Shown in pieces: positions 12,268 to 25,300 of a stretch of DNA of 64,000 bases. Position numbers and translations under genes: made by a program. Origin of the DNA: Antedon mediterranea (Eukaryota > Echinodermata > Crinoidea > Comatulida > Antedonidae); NCBI RefSeq assembly GCF_964355755.1, contig NC_092675.1, positions 4,624,312 to 4,688,311 on the forward strand, read 5' to 3'. Numbering within the stretch: position 1 is the first letter of the stretch; each line of letters starts with the position of its first letter. Under the pieces are notes generated by a model. The model was not told the DNA's origin and searched no databases. It worked only from the letters and a program-made list of their open reading frames with translations.

Positions 12268-14909
12268 CAGAGACGGACCACCGGCAAACTTTAGGTCTGT
12301 CTATGATTATTTCTTTATTGCTAATTGTCGTATTGAGGTGGCTTCATTTCTCTTTCTCATTTTCATTGACTCTAATTAAATATTTATTTATCTTAATGAA
12401 TTAAAAATTTCACTTAAAATATATTTGTTTTCATATTAAATTCCTAAATTAAAATTATATGATTTTACAATTAAATTTTTGCTACATATTTATCATTTTA
12501 TTAAGTTGCTAAATTTACAAAATAAATATTTATATTGAAATTAAATACAATCATCTTTCATAAATCAGTTTTGACATGCTTTCATCAATAAATCTATCTG
12601 TCATACTTCTGTCATAGCTTTTATCTTTGTCCACAAATCATTTTCTTCATTTACATCTTTCAAATAGCAGATACAAGTTGACTGAACTTCTGTTTGCTTC
12701 AGTAAAGTATCCTATTGCAGTATTCGTCAATATTCTATTACCGAATGATTAGTCCTCTGCTGTAATATTAATCCGATTGCCAATTCATTTGTTGTTTTAA
12801 TTTTGTTCTGTTGTAGTTATTCGGGAAAGTTTGTTTTTCTGTTTGAATAGCTGTAGTAATGTCAATATAATGTTTGGTATTACAGGTGTTGAAATAAAAA
12901 CATTTCTTAAATTTATAGATGTTTAATTGCTCAAGATGAAGAGACGAAGATGGAAATTAATTCCATGTGTCAAATAAATTAATGTATTATAGCAGTGCAC
13001 ATCATTTCTAAATATTTAACGTCTACAATTTAGTTTACATTTCAAATGCATTCCTCGATTGAAATTTTAAAGAGCCATTGAGCCAACTACTGTAGTAGAT
13101 TTGGTATAGTAGTCCAAACTTTCTATAATTTGAAGTTGCTGTGTGAAGATCTTGTATTGTTAAATGTTTATTTCAACAATATTTTACGAGGGTGGTCCAT
13201 CCAGCCGAAGCTGATCATTAGGGACCCTCACAGAAATACATCATGACCGTAAAGATGTAACAATAACAATTAAATTAAAATGAATATAGTTAATAAAGAT
13301 AAAATAAAGCACAAAAAATTAAAATCAAAAATAAATAAATAAAATTAATTTGGCCCTCTCAGAAGAATTATTATCTGGTTTGAATTGTCAGGCGAAAGGA
13401 ACATTTTATGCTTGACCAATACTTTTTTTGACCACGTGATTGGTATGATGTATTTAATATGATGTAATGAAGGAAGGTGTTGAGAATTATGGAATTAATT
13501 AATTACATTTTTGACCTCAAATATCCTGCAGTGTTTATAATAAGACTGCAGCTTTAATGATAATCACGCACATTCAGTTAATTAAATTTCACCCTTTTCC
13601 TTTTCTCTACAAACCCACAGTTAAAAATTCCAATCAGTCGTCCTTTCACCTCAGTTTTCAGCCGTATCTGTATCTGGCCAGCAGCCAAGCGAAGCATATA
13701 TTACATAAATTCAATTAGTATCTAGTTGTAATCTAATAATAGAAATATAAGAATTGACTGGACAAGAAATGAGTATCGGTTAATTTCTTTGGGATTAACG
13801 GAGAAAAAAGAAAGTGCACGGTCACATCCAGAAATCTGCAAGTTAATAGACTAGATATTCATAGTATGTTGTGTGATATATTGTCACATTATGATGAAGT
13901 TTCAGTGCTTTTACATTACCGTATAATGTAATATAATTATATAAATAGTGCATAGTCATGATTTATATGTCGCTAAAGTCATTATTTACTTCTCTTTAAG
14001 TCATAATATATTCATGGGAAGAAAATTGAGATTATTAATATTTTAAGAACGTAATGGACAACAGAATGTAGGTTGCAGATAAAAGTAATACATTACTTTA
14101 AAAAATATATGATGTGTTTCACCCGATGTTTACTATTGTGGTAGGCTGTGAAAAAGTTTGGTAGTTTACATATCCTACTTCTTGTGAAAGTGACTAATGA
14201 TAATACTATAATAATATTATATCATGTCCAAGTTTGACATCCTTATCGTGAACTTTGCATGTTAAAGAACGATAAAAAGATTCCATAAAACAGTATTGTT
14301 TAATTATTTTAATATTGTATTCTGCATGGCAGTGTGTACAATGTAATATGTTGCAAATCATTAATATTAAATTATTTTACAGTATTGAATAATAGTGTAG
14401 TTTTTGTGTCAAACTGTAATTGTACAATAGACACACTGCAGCTGTGTCATGGTTAAAAACATTTTGCTTTTAGTAACCATGTGCGAGAAGAACTGAGTGA
14501 TTATAAAGAGCATTATGAGGATCTAGATAACTGTGAACATTAATATGGCGTCATCTGGGCGTATATGACAGAGAACAGGTCATTATAGTATGAAATAAAC
14601 CTGACTCACTACAAAAATGAAATATATTATTAATAGGTCTGAATGAAGCAAATTACTTCAATAAACATTTAATAAAAAGATTATTAACTCAGGATGCAAA
14701 GGATAAAATACTATTACTTGAAGGTGACTCAGTTGGCATCATTTAAAAAACTTAAGTACTGTTCTCACATGCAAAGTGGCACTGTAGGTTGGTGGTTGTT
14801 TACATACTGTATCATCCTTGGTCCAAATCCTGGCATTGTCACATTATCAGTAGACTTAGCTTCAAAAGCATGTTTATGTCCCATTTCTCAACCAGTAATC
14901 AGCATTTGC

Positions 14910-15178
14910 AGGGCTAGAAATTTACTTTTTTTATCCACTTGCAAACACTAGTTACTAGTAAAAAATGTAATAGGCAAAATGAGCAACGTAACTAGTGCCA
15001 AGCATGTCAATTAGTTGGTAAATTAATTAATTCTAAAAGTTAAATTTGCAGATCAAACCTCAAGTAACTTTGCTAGTTTAAATTTTAGTAACCTTTTGTC
15101 CAAAAGCTGCAAATGTTAGCTAGTTGTGAAATTTACGAACTGGCAAATTGCTAGTGTGCAAAGGAGAATTTCCAGGCC
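14910..15178. mobile_element. Degenerate TIR element
   Basis: The left end AGGGCTAGAAATTTAC and the reverse complement of the right end (GGCCTGGAAATTCTCC) are imperfect inverted repeats. They are followed on both sides by a TTGCAnACTAG-like block. Internal CTAGTTACTAGT-type palindromes fit a fold-back element. No clear target duplication was seen. Confidence 0.45.
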
Positions 15179-15898
15179 ATAAAGTAAAAAGAATAAATAA
15201 GATATAATAAATTAAGAAAAAAAAGTAATAGTATTTAAACTGTATTGTCATTTTGTAAAAGTAAATCAGTAAAATTTGTTTGTCAAACTTATCCAAGTTC
15301 AATCACACATTTAACTGACATTTACAGGAAATCCTCCAAGAAATTATCATGTTGACAGAGTTCTATTAGTGTTTGTGGAAATATAACATAAACAAGACTT
15401 CTTACTCCTTTGGGACTAACTATGTTTTTGACCTAAATCTGTAATTCTAAAATCCCAATACTATATAATGCTCGTTGTTTGTCTCCATTGCTAAAACAGA
15501 AGAGTTAAAAGTCGTCATTGAACGATATGAGCTTTAGTAACAGTACGCACACTAATGAATAGATTTGATAGGATTTCGTTGAAAATTAAACTTAAATTGT
15601 TTAACAAAGCGGTGGATGACGTTACAAAGGCAAGTCGAGAAAGCGTGGGACGTTTTAATCCAATTGCATCAAATTTAAATTGTATCTGCATGGTCTTTTT
15701 GGTGCCCGAAACATAATGTGTTTAAAACAGTTGATACACACTGAACTGTGCTGTTGTATTCCACAACTGATTCAAAACGGTTTTTTAATCTTTTTTTTTT
15801 ATTTCACTTGGTTGCCCATCTGGACCTTTTTAATTTTCAGTTGCCCTATTTCAATTTTTGGTTGCCCTGGGACTAAGTGCAACTGATTCTTTAACGTG

Positions 15899-16210
15899 AG
15901 GGCGTGTGGCGCAGTGTGTTGGACGTTCGACTACTGATCGTGAGATCGAGGTTCGAATCCAACTCTCGCCGCATTGCTTGTATCCTTAGGCAAGATACTT
16001 TACTTACGTTTGCCTCTCTCCACCCAGGTGTGTATAAATGGGAACCCGGTTAGATCAAGACACAACGTGGTGCTGATTACTAGCTGCATTATGGGAGTTT
16101 GTTTCCATACGTGTTTGATCCAAAAAATGACTGGGGTAATAATGTTCAGCGCATTGAGAGCTTGCTTATATGCGCTATATAAGAATGAACTATTATTATT
16201 ATTATTATTC
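15899..16210 (+). mobile_element. tRNA-derived SINE, plus strand
   Basis: The element starts with a tRNA-like head: A box TGGCGCAGTGTGTTGG and B box GGTTCGAATCC, about 45 bp apart. An unrelated body follows (containing GGGAACCCGGTTAG), then GCGCTATATAAGAATG and a (TTA)n microsatellite tail. This is a complete SINE2-type structure. It differs in head and body from the SINE at 5504-5826, so at least two SINE families are present. Confidence 0.88.
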
Positions 16211-17319
16211 TGCAAGCAAAGAAAATATGTAAAACTTTCATATTTAAAATTAATCTTCTAATGATGTAATGCTTCTACACATTTAAATTGTTTATTAAGT
16301 TTTAGTTAAAAGAGCATTTCTTTGTGAATATAACATCAGGTACTTGGCAGCACATACATACTTCACCATTCCTACTGTACACAGGCATAAATCATGAGTT
16401 TGTTGTTTACGAATATTAACATCATTCTAACTAAATTCATCTTCTAAATCGCATATCATTCATTGGAGATGCACCTATGTTGATTAGATTGCTGTGAATT
16501 ATCCAATCAGGAGAGTCGATTTCTATGCCTAGCTTCAATCGTGTAGAGTATTTCAAAGCATTCTCTTTTTCGTTTGCCTGTTGTCGAGGTTCCAATTGTT
16601 TGACAGTTGCTGTGTACAGTAGGGCCCATGTTACTGTATGTTAAGTTGCACTCACACATGTTAAGTTGCTGTTTTTATTGGTTTTTAGAAATTCACTTTA
16701 GTTTAGTTGTTTGTTTTGAACCAAAATCTAGTTGTTTTTGGCATTTGTTCCACCCACTTCTAGGTAAACAAGGAGTTTCCTTCCTGTTGTTTTGACAATC
16801 ATTTCGTCAATACAGTAGTAGTACACCCATTTCCTTGTAAAAAATCTAGATTTCTCTGAACTTAAACAAATGATGTCACTCGGTATTTAAACCTAATTTC
16901 AAATAAATTGCGTAAATAAGGATTATTGGCTTAAATTCTACACAGGCCCAGCTAGCTCAGCTAGACTATAAGGAGTCTTGACACTACTGAAGGTAAAGTG
17001 GAAAAATGGTGTCCTATTTGGAAAAATAACTTTTGAGAGACTAATTATTGTAATAAAATTCATAGAATCACATATTGTAATTAGTTTTGTATAAATAAAA
17101 AAAAAAAGTCAAAATACATCTAAGATATTAATTGTTTTAATCCTGTCATCCAATTAAAAAGTGTAATTTCTTCATCATACGGAAAATTTGTTCAGTAATG
17201 ATGCAAATTCATTTCATTTTCAAGCTTGATTGCTAACAAGTTTACGCCATAGTATGAAGCAGTTGTCGTTATTGGCATTGACCTTTCTTGACCTCAACAA
17301 AATTATACTATAAGTTTTA

Positions 17320-17388
17320 CCACTCTGGAAACTCTCCCAATACCACTCTGGAAACTCTCCCAATACCACTCTGGAAACTCTCCCAACA
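17320..17388. repeat. 23-bp tandem triplet
   Basis: Three copies of CCACTCTGGAAACTCTCCCAATA lie head to tail with only terminal differences. No gene context. Confidence 0.9.
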
Positions 17389-18055
17389 CCAGACAAATTC
17401 ATTTTTAACATTAAAACACATTCTGAATACCAGGCTTTCCTGAAAACCAGAAATATTGGGAGAGTTGGCTGTATAAAAATAATAATAATAATTTTAATTA
17501 ATATGAAATAACGATTTACGATATTGCTAATCAGTTTATGGTTGTAGAATTATGCGTATTCTCCATTTTTAGTGTTTCCTTTAATTTATGCACATCACAA
17601 GAATGAATACTTTACTATATATGGTACAAACAGTAATTTACAGTGTATTTCCTCAATTAAATGTTTATTAAAACTTACCTAATTTTCTTAGTAGTAGTAT
17701 TACCATTTATGGTTTATATACAATATAGCGAATCAAAACCATTTGTGTAGGCCTAGTAACCATTAACGGAACTATTTTTTAAAGTGATAGTAAAATTGAT
17801 TTCATTGCTAATTTTAATATCTTATTTAATAGTGCAACTATTAATTTACGGTACAGTTGTTTTGTACTGTACATATTTGTCTATTGTAAATTTAAACCTC
17901 AAATGAATTTAACCTCTTCTAAATGTATAAATATCTGCATTATATAGATAATTATATGAAAAATAAAACACCGAATAATTATACCTATATTTACACACCT
18001 GAGTGACTCAATCAAGATTTTGGGCAAAATTGGAAATCGCAACTTTAACACAGTT

Positions 18056-18462
18056 GGAGGTGTCTGGGTTTCTTTAGTCTAGACCTTTCTTCTTTACACA
18101 CACGATTTACTTAAATTTAGTTCATCCAAAGGAACAAAAGATTGTTATTAAAATCATGACAAAATGATTGTGTTGTCCTGATTTAATTTGCTATTAAGAG
18201 AAAAGTTGCTCATCTGTGTTGCAGATATTCCCCCCCCCCCCCTTCCCTTATTAATTTCGCAGTTAAAATTATGAAGGTGTCCGGGTTCCTATAATCTAGG
18301 TCTAATCTTTTCTTCACACAAAGGACTGAAAGATTGATATAAATTTAGTTCATCCAAAGGAACAACAGATTATAATTAAAATTATGACAAAACATTATTT
18401 TGTTGTCCATATTTATTTTGTTATCAAGAGAAGAAAAGTTGCTCATCTGTGTTGCAGATATT
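18056..18462. repeat. Tandem duplication upstream of RASGEF1 promoter
   Basis: Two diverged copies, about 18056-18228 and 18272-18462, share a GGTGTCYGGGTT start, an ATTTAGTTCATCCAAAGGAAC block and an identical GTTGCTCATCTGTGTTGC block. A C-rich run (about 12 C) separates them. The array ends roughly 430 bp before the CCAAT box of the RASGEF1 promoter. Shared blocks between diverged sequence suggest either an old repeat or duplicated regulatory DNA. Confidence 0.75.
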
Positions 18463-18895
18463 GGTTCCAGTGGTTATTAATTTGTTATATGTATATATAT
18501 ATATGTATTATATATTACTTGATAATGTTGTAATAAAATAAGATTTATATATTTATTTTATATTTAAGTGCTTACTAAGCTTAAAAGGCTATTATTTAAT
18601 TAAACCAATCCCTATCCTAAATTATAAATTTCTATTTTTAATTCTTACAAATTTCTTATGAAAATTGATACAAAATTAATTCTGAAGTTGTAAAATTACC
18701 GTTACAAAATGTTTATTTTTAGCTGCTGTAAGTTTTGTTTTTAAATTTTATAATGTCATTTTTTTAAAACACATCCTTATACGTTATTCTAGCTATAAAC
18801 AAATGTAATGTATTTAAAAGTACTTTAGTATCGGACTGCCTGATGTTTGCCAATATCCTTTACATTTTTAGACTTGTTTCAATGCCTGGTTTCCT

Positions 18896-18957
18896 CCAAT
18901 AGCACGCCCACACACTATGACATCATCACATGTGATACAAATAGCATCGTATATATA
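18896..18957 (+). promoter_or_regulatory. RASGEF1 core promoter (CCAAT, CRE-like, TATA)
   Basis: In order: CCAAT at 18896-18900, a GC/KLF-like CACGCCCAC at 18903-18911, an ATF/CRE-like TGACATCA at 18918-18925, and a TATA element (TATATATA) at 18950-18957. Spacing is that of a focused Pol II promoter, with initiation expected near 18980-18985, about 230 bp before the start codon at 19213. Vertebrate RASGEF1B is inducible, which would fit a TATA and CRE-type promoter; that link is inference. Confidence 0.6.
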
Positions 18958-19212
18958 TACAGCCATAGCAAGGTCCTGGGCATTCGAGTGAACAGCATAG
19001 TTATTGGACAATTCAGCAGCTAACTGTGACTGAAGCTAGAGTAATAATGTATTAAAAACTGATTACATCTTGATTGTTTGCAGATTAAATAACAAAATTG
19101 GAGAGAAGCCTAGATTACTTTTCTAGCATTCATTCTGTGAATCTTTACAGACTATCTCAAGTCTAGCTTGAGTATATTTTTATTTTATTAAGTGCGTGTT
19201 TTGATACTAAAA

Positions 19213-19308
19213 ATGGGATTTTTGGATTTTATGTCATCTGACAGAGCGTTGGCTCTATTTGAGAAGAATCATACTGATCAGGGATCACGTATATCACAGG
19301 TATTTGAA
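19213..19308 (+). CDS. RASGEF1: RASGEF1 coding exon 1
   Basis: Residues 1-32, beginning MGFLDFMSSDRAL. The preferred donor is GTGAGT at 19309; a second in-phase donor, GTATTT, lies at 19300, 9 nt earlier, and would remove three residues (VFE). Lineage-specific N-terminus with no domain recognised. Intron 1 (3.0 kb) carries a MITE and enhancer-like repeated motifs. Confidence 0.8.
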
Positions 19309-22300
19309 GTGAGTGCATGGTTTTGACATCTTGTAACTATTACTAACCGAATCTTTCTAATTCTTAGATCAATAATATACTCATTCGTCTTAAACTTATT
19401 CGCAATCAATATCTTGTTTTAAAGATCAAATCTTAACTTATAATCGTCAGCTTTATTTTGAGACACATGATTTATATATATTTTTTCTAACCTGATCATG
19501 TTGGTTTGTTGCATTTAATACTGTAGCTTGTTGATATTTTGTGTTTCCATCATTACTCTTTAAGTCACATAACGTTTTCTAAAGCCTTGTCTACACTATT
19601 AAACTTTATGTGACAAAAAAATGTGATGTGCCCAATGGACATGATGATGTCATATCACTACCATATTTGGGAATATCACTACCATATTTGGGCACATCCC
19701 ATATTTTGTCAAACTAGTTTGATAGTGTAGACAGAGCTTTACAATTTATACACATATTTTTTTCACAAGCATTGTGTTCTGTAATGCTGCACCTATTCAA
19801 TGAAAGTTTTTGGTTGATTTTGTACTTTAGTGCAAAGATAGACAGTATTAAGAAATTGGTCAGTGATTTTACTGTACTGTGTAGAGAACGGCTAACACAT
19901 TAAATATTATTTATGACTCATTTAAACATCAAAATGTTTTATCAATAATATTTCTAAAAAAAGATAATCTGCAAGTATGCAAGATAAATTTGTATGTGAA
20001 AAAATTGTAAAATCATTGTAAAATATATTTACTTACAAAAAACTTTTATATAATAATTAGTTGTATGGCAAATGTTAATCTTTCCTACAACTGAATGTCG
20101 CTAGAATTAATGATTGAATATGATGCTAGAGGGTTGCAAAAATCATGAACTAATCTGCCCTGTGCTGTATGAAAGATGTGTCACTCCCTGAAAATTAAAT
20201 ATGTTTGTATGTTGTGTTCAAGTGTGTTGCTTAATCCAATGGATTTGTCACACATGACCAAGACTAAGTATAGGAAATGATTCAGTTTTAACCTAGCGTT
20301 CTTTGTACCAACCGTGCAACAGTGTGTGTCTGTGTCTGGACACCCAACCCCACTAAGCCCAACCAAGGGTATAAATAAGCCCACCCCTAATTTAGGTTAA
20401 TTGATTCATTATTATTTGAATGCTTTATGGAGTGGAGAAAGGAGGTAGAGTACATGCAACTGTAAATGTTAAAAATTAAGTTAGCAATTATTTTGACTTT
20501 TCTGTGGTTTGTATAATATACAACAAATAGCCTAAAATTCTGTATATAAAATTATTTTTTCCCAGAATCATAAATGTCATCAAAATTATATCTACAATCA
20601 TCATTTCTGCTACTATTCCATAATTTCACATTATAATAATTGCTTATCAATTTAATTAAAAATTATTAACGCTAAATTTGTTTCTATAACATGTGACCTA
20701 ACTTTCTATTTAAAACATTTCGTAGTTAACGAGAGTGATGAAAGTAATTGTTCAACTGACGATAATAAACAACACTATCATGTGAATTGTTGTTTGTTTC
20801 AGTTTGTAATTTTAACTGAAAGTTGAAGATGTTTTCATTATCTATGTTTCTTTCATTTTCTATCAAAAAGAAAAAATAGTTGAAATAATTTAAACTTTGG
20901 GTTAGCTTTGTAATGAATACAAGGTTAACAGTTTAATTGTGGAAATAACCACAGAACATCGCCCCACTGATTTCTGATCTTTCAAGCTTGAAAAATAAAT
21001 TAATAGCATTGAAAAATTATGATTATTAATAAATACTGTTTGTATCATTATTATTGTTATTGAATTTCACACACAATACAATTAATACAATGTTTATATT
21101 CAGTGTCATTTGGATATCTCATGTTTGTCTTATTATTAATTCAAAGAAATGAACTATTATACACATCTGTAGGTTTCACAGGATCGCAATAAACGAATAC
21201 CGTATTAACAACTACACATTACATTATGAGAAATAAACATTACGCGCAAATAGTACGACGGTTGTTAATGACGAGAACGATGAAAGCAATAATAGCATAT
21301 AATGACAGTGGCGTCGTTTCTTTAATTGTAGACAATTTCTGGTCATTTGTTGGCAAAGTATAGCAAAGATGCATACTTAATGAGTATCCTATGTGACAAG
21401 TTAGAGTGAGTGAATGACTAATTAATCACAACGAGGCACGTCCAATTAGTATGTCTGCTTGGAACAGGAGAGAGTGCAATAATAATTTGTCTCAATCTAA
21501 AAGACAACCTTATATTTCAATCTTGTCAGGATTTATCCATTTTATGTATTATGAAATGGTTTTATTATCGAGGAGTTGAGAGAGAAGCTTTAGGTTTCTC
21601 CCAAATAATTTGTCAAATGTTGATGGATATGTTTTAAGATAGTTATATGGTTACTTTACTGGAATATATCAATCTTGTAGCTACAACTATATGTCTTTAT
21701 AACAAATTAGTTAATATTTAACTTGAAAAAAATTTTTATTACAGCAGTTCAAAGTTGTATTAATAACATACAAAATTTAGATGCACAGATACTGTATTAT
21801 ATTATGAATTTTAAGCAATTTTAGCTGAAATTTAAATAATGCTTATATATGTACAGTAAAAATATAAAGATTACTATGTTGAATTTTTATTTTACTCCTT
21901 GTTATTTAGAGTTTTTTTTATCTCATACGATGGGAATTTTCCCATGTAATAAGTAATTATTCTTTCTATAGAAAATATTTTCAAAATCTGTTTCTAGATA
22001 TGAAAATACTGATGTCTCATTTAAAATTTGTGGCAATAAACTACGGCTCGTTTCTTGTGTAAGCAAGCCAATATTTGTCTGGCTAATTTCCAGGTAATGG
22101 TCCCAGGTGTGTTAATGCGTTCTGTAGATATTACCGTCAATAGTAAAATTCATCGTAAATTTTTTACAAGCATTCTTATCGTGTACGATATACATTTTCT
22201 TGAGGCCTATTCGATTTATCTTGACTGTTTAGCATGGTCATTTATATCGTTAACTGAGTGCGGTTAACATTAACATACTTATTAGAGTGAAGGAATTTGA

Positions 22301-25300
22301 TGATCGCATTCACTTATCCACCATTATTTGTATTTTTCAGGCTCTTGAATATGAAGATGGAAACTTAATATCAGGAACTCTAGAGGCTTTCATTCGTCAT
22401 ATTGTACCTACGGGAGAATATTACCCAGATGTAAGTAATTTTTTGAAATGATAAATTTTCATTTTATTTATCATATGTTACATCCAAGTAAACAAAATTA
22501 TATTATATAATAATATTATTATATATTATATACTGTAAGTGTACATTGAAATAAAGTCTACTTACAAATGTTAAAACTGCTAACAGTTTTGTGATAATCA
22601 CAATAAAAATATTAAAATACTACAAATACAGCAATAACTGGGACAGTTTATACATATGCTCTACATTCATTCATTCATTCATTCATTTGGTGAAAATCAA
22701 TTGATTATTAATAATAAACAAGAAAAGCAAATCTTAAAATAGATATAGTAGCAAGCCGTACAATAGAAAGGGTAGTTAAAAATGGCATAAATCTTCAATA
22801 AAAGTACAAATATCAAAATTTATTATAATAAATTTGTTAACTATTAATTAAAAAAAAGCTAATAAAAGACATTACATGTGGAACACACAATAACAATTAT
22901 TTCACAAAATTTTAAATTATTATTTTTTTTTAGCACAACTAGATCATTCTGATGATTTGTGTGACTCTACAATTTATTTACTGGTTGTTATTTTATAAAT
23001 GGATTCACAAGTTTTCATCATCGTTTTTATTTTAACATTAAATATTATCATCAGACCATCACATGATGGGCATAGCTTGTTGGCTTAACATTAGTTGCAT
23101 ATATTTAGGTCATCTTTTGTTCCGAGTTCTAAAACAAATGATATTTGCATATAAAGTAGATTTTATGCTAAATACATCATTATGACAACATTGATTGCAG
23201 ATTTTCCAACCGCCACTTTTATAATTAAAGACTGAATACATTTATCACCTCCTACTAATGACTACATGTTAATAGAAATTATTTTAAAGGCATAACAATT
23301 TTAATGATTTTTGTGTTGCACTAAAGATGATTTCATGGATTTACACTTGGTTAATTCTAAAAAATTGTGTGTACATTTAAAAATAAAATTCATACGGTTA
23401 ATTGATAATTTTGTTATGCAAACAAATTATATATGTAAATGAGTATGTTATGATAAAATAGATAGAGAATGGATTGATGACAATGCATCTTGCCATCCTT
23501 GATATTACAATCAATAATCTATGTTAAATTAAATCTCAAAGCAGATTTACACTCCTGTTTCAATCCTCAAGCAATGATGCGATACTTTTCATTCAGTAGT
23601 GACTGTACAAAAATCATGACCCATACTTTTGGTACCTTGTACCATTATTAAATTTCTGGTTGTGTCGAAATGTTTTTAAAGTTTGCAAGAGAAAGATTTC
23701 AAATACTTGCCATTACAATTATAGTTGAGAAAATGTTTCAACCATCTTCTGTTGAATATTTTTTTTTGTAAGAAAACAAGTAACTTGTAGAATTGTAGTC
23801 GCATAATATGATGTACTAAAACGAGGTCACCGAGTTATTCACTGTCACCAGAGAATCATAAATATTCAAATTTTCTTATGCTATGAGCGTCATTAACATC
23901 TACAGTCAAAGATATTATGTGAATGAGATATTTGATTATGTGAATTATTAATTTTGTATAATGACAATCATTATTTTCACTACTTTCCAAAATCATGACT
24001 ATACTGTGATTATTAGTTTATAGATCAGTGTTTATATATATAGTTAATTAAAAGCCAAATAGATAAATAGGATTGAATTGAGATTTGTCCCTGGATAAAT
24101 TGAACTATACACTAGTAGGGCCTACTAACAATAGGTGAAAAGCATTTACATGCTGGCTTAACCCACATAAATTCTTAATTGTAGTAGATTTAAATGCTTA
24201 ATCCACCCATTGGTAGCCCACACAATTTACAGCAAAAAGCTTTTAGGCAAAAGTGGCTATAGTTTTGGGTGTTGAAAAGATTGACGTTGTTTTCATCATG
24301 GTCACAAGTGACGTTATCTACTCCTACATGCTAAAGGGAGTTTAAAATACCTTAAGTGCTTTACTTATTTCCTATATGTAATATAAAATGAATAAAAATC
24401 ATGCATAATGAGAGATTTCTAAGGAAATTCCAACTCTCTTCTGGATATGCAAAGCTATTGTTAGTAATGTTCAATAAAAGTCAAGATGTAAACAAACTAC
24501 TAAAAGTAATTCCATAGTGGTTACATTATTGTTAAATTGAAGATATAATGTACAAGGCCAAGATAGAGGTACATTTTTCGGTGAATTTGCATTTTCAGAT
24601 GATAAAGATAACATTTTGTTTACAAGAAATAAATTGAAAATGTTGCTAAGTTACAAATAAGACCATGATAAATTCAAATCGGTTTTTGCTGACTACAATA
24701 TATCCTCCTTTCATTTTATTATATATACATCTATACCTTAAGATTTTATCAATTAAAAAAAGAAATATTGAGCCTGCTGTACCAATATGTACCAACTGTT
24801 ACAAAAGGACAATAAATAAGATTTTACTGGTCAATAAAAATGTGAGGTTTTCTGAATCCCAAATACCAATGGTGTACATTCTGTGTGTAGGAAATTCATT
24901 TATCCAATATCAATAACAACATTGACATAAAAACCGATATCCAAGGTTTAATGCTGTTACCAATAAACCACCCACCATCTTGTGGTTATCTTAAGCCCTT
25001 ACATGCTGTTAGATGAAGCCTTTTGATTCAAACACATCCTGGTTGTTGACATTGATGAAAATAGGCTGTCAGGGATTCTAAATTTGGAGGACACCTGATG
25101 TGGATCTCAAAAAGGAAAACTACCAAATCCAATAGGATTAAATGGGTAGTTGTTAAATACAGGCCTACTGTAGCATTTAAACTTGCGTAAGACCTTGAAA
25201 ATTACGAAAACAAAATTATACTGTTTACTAAAATGATGCACGTACACAACCAACTTATCTTCATGAAATGTTAAAAATTTACATGTGTGTGCTTTAAATT

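Larger units (their letters stand above)
1..18890. other. Intergenic region upstream of the RASGEF1-type gene
   Basis: No exon chain could be assembled here on either strand. Open frames are short, AT-driven and without family resemblance. The stretch holds the minisatellite, SINEs, MITEs and tandem duplications listed separately, plus short poly-purine and TA-rich runs. Two isolated spots with exon-like properties (1242-1331 and 11999-12108) are given as findings because no partner exon was seen. Part of the region could be an intron or UTR of a gene beyond the left edge. Confidence 0.6.

Noticed and set aside
13190-13240. Small hairpin GAGGGTGGTCC...GGGACCCTC resembling a retroelement 3' end
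   Set aside because: Short, single copy in the window, and I could not match it to a family.
15899-15972. Functional tRNA gene
   Set aside because: A and B boxes are present but the arms do not close well and a SINE body and (TTA)n tail follow.
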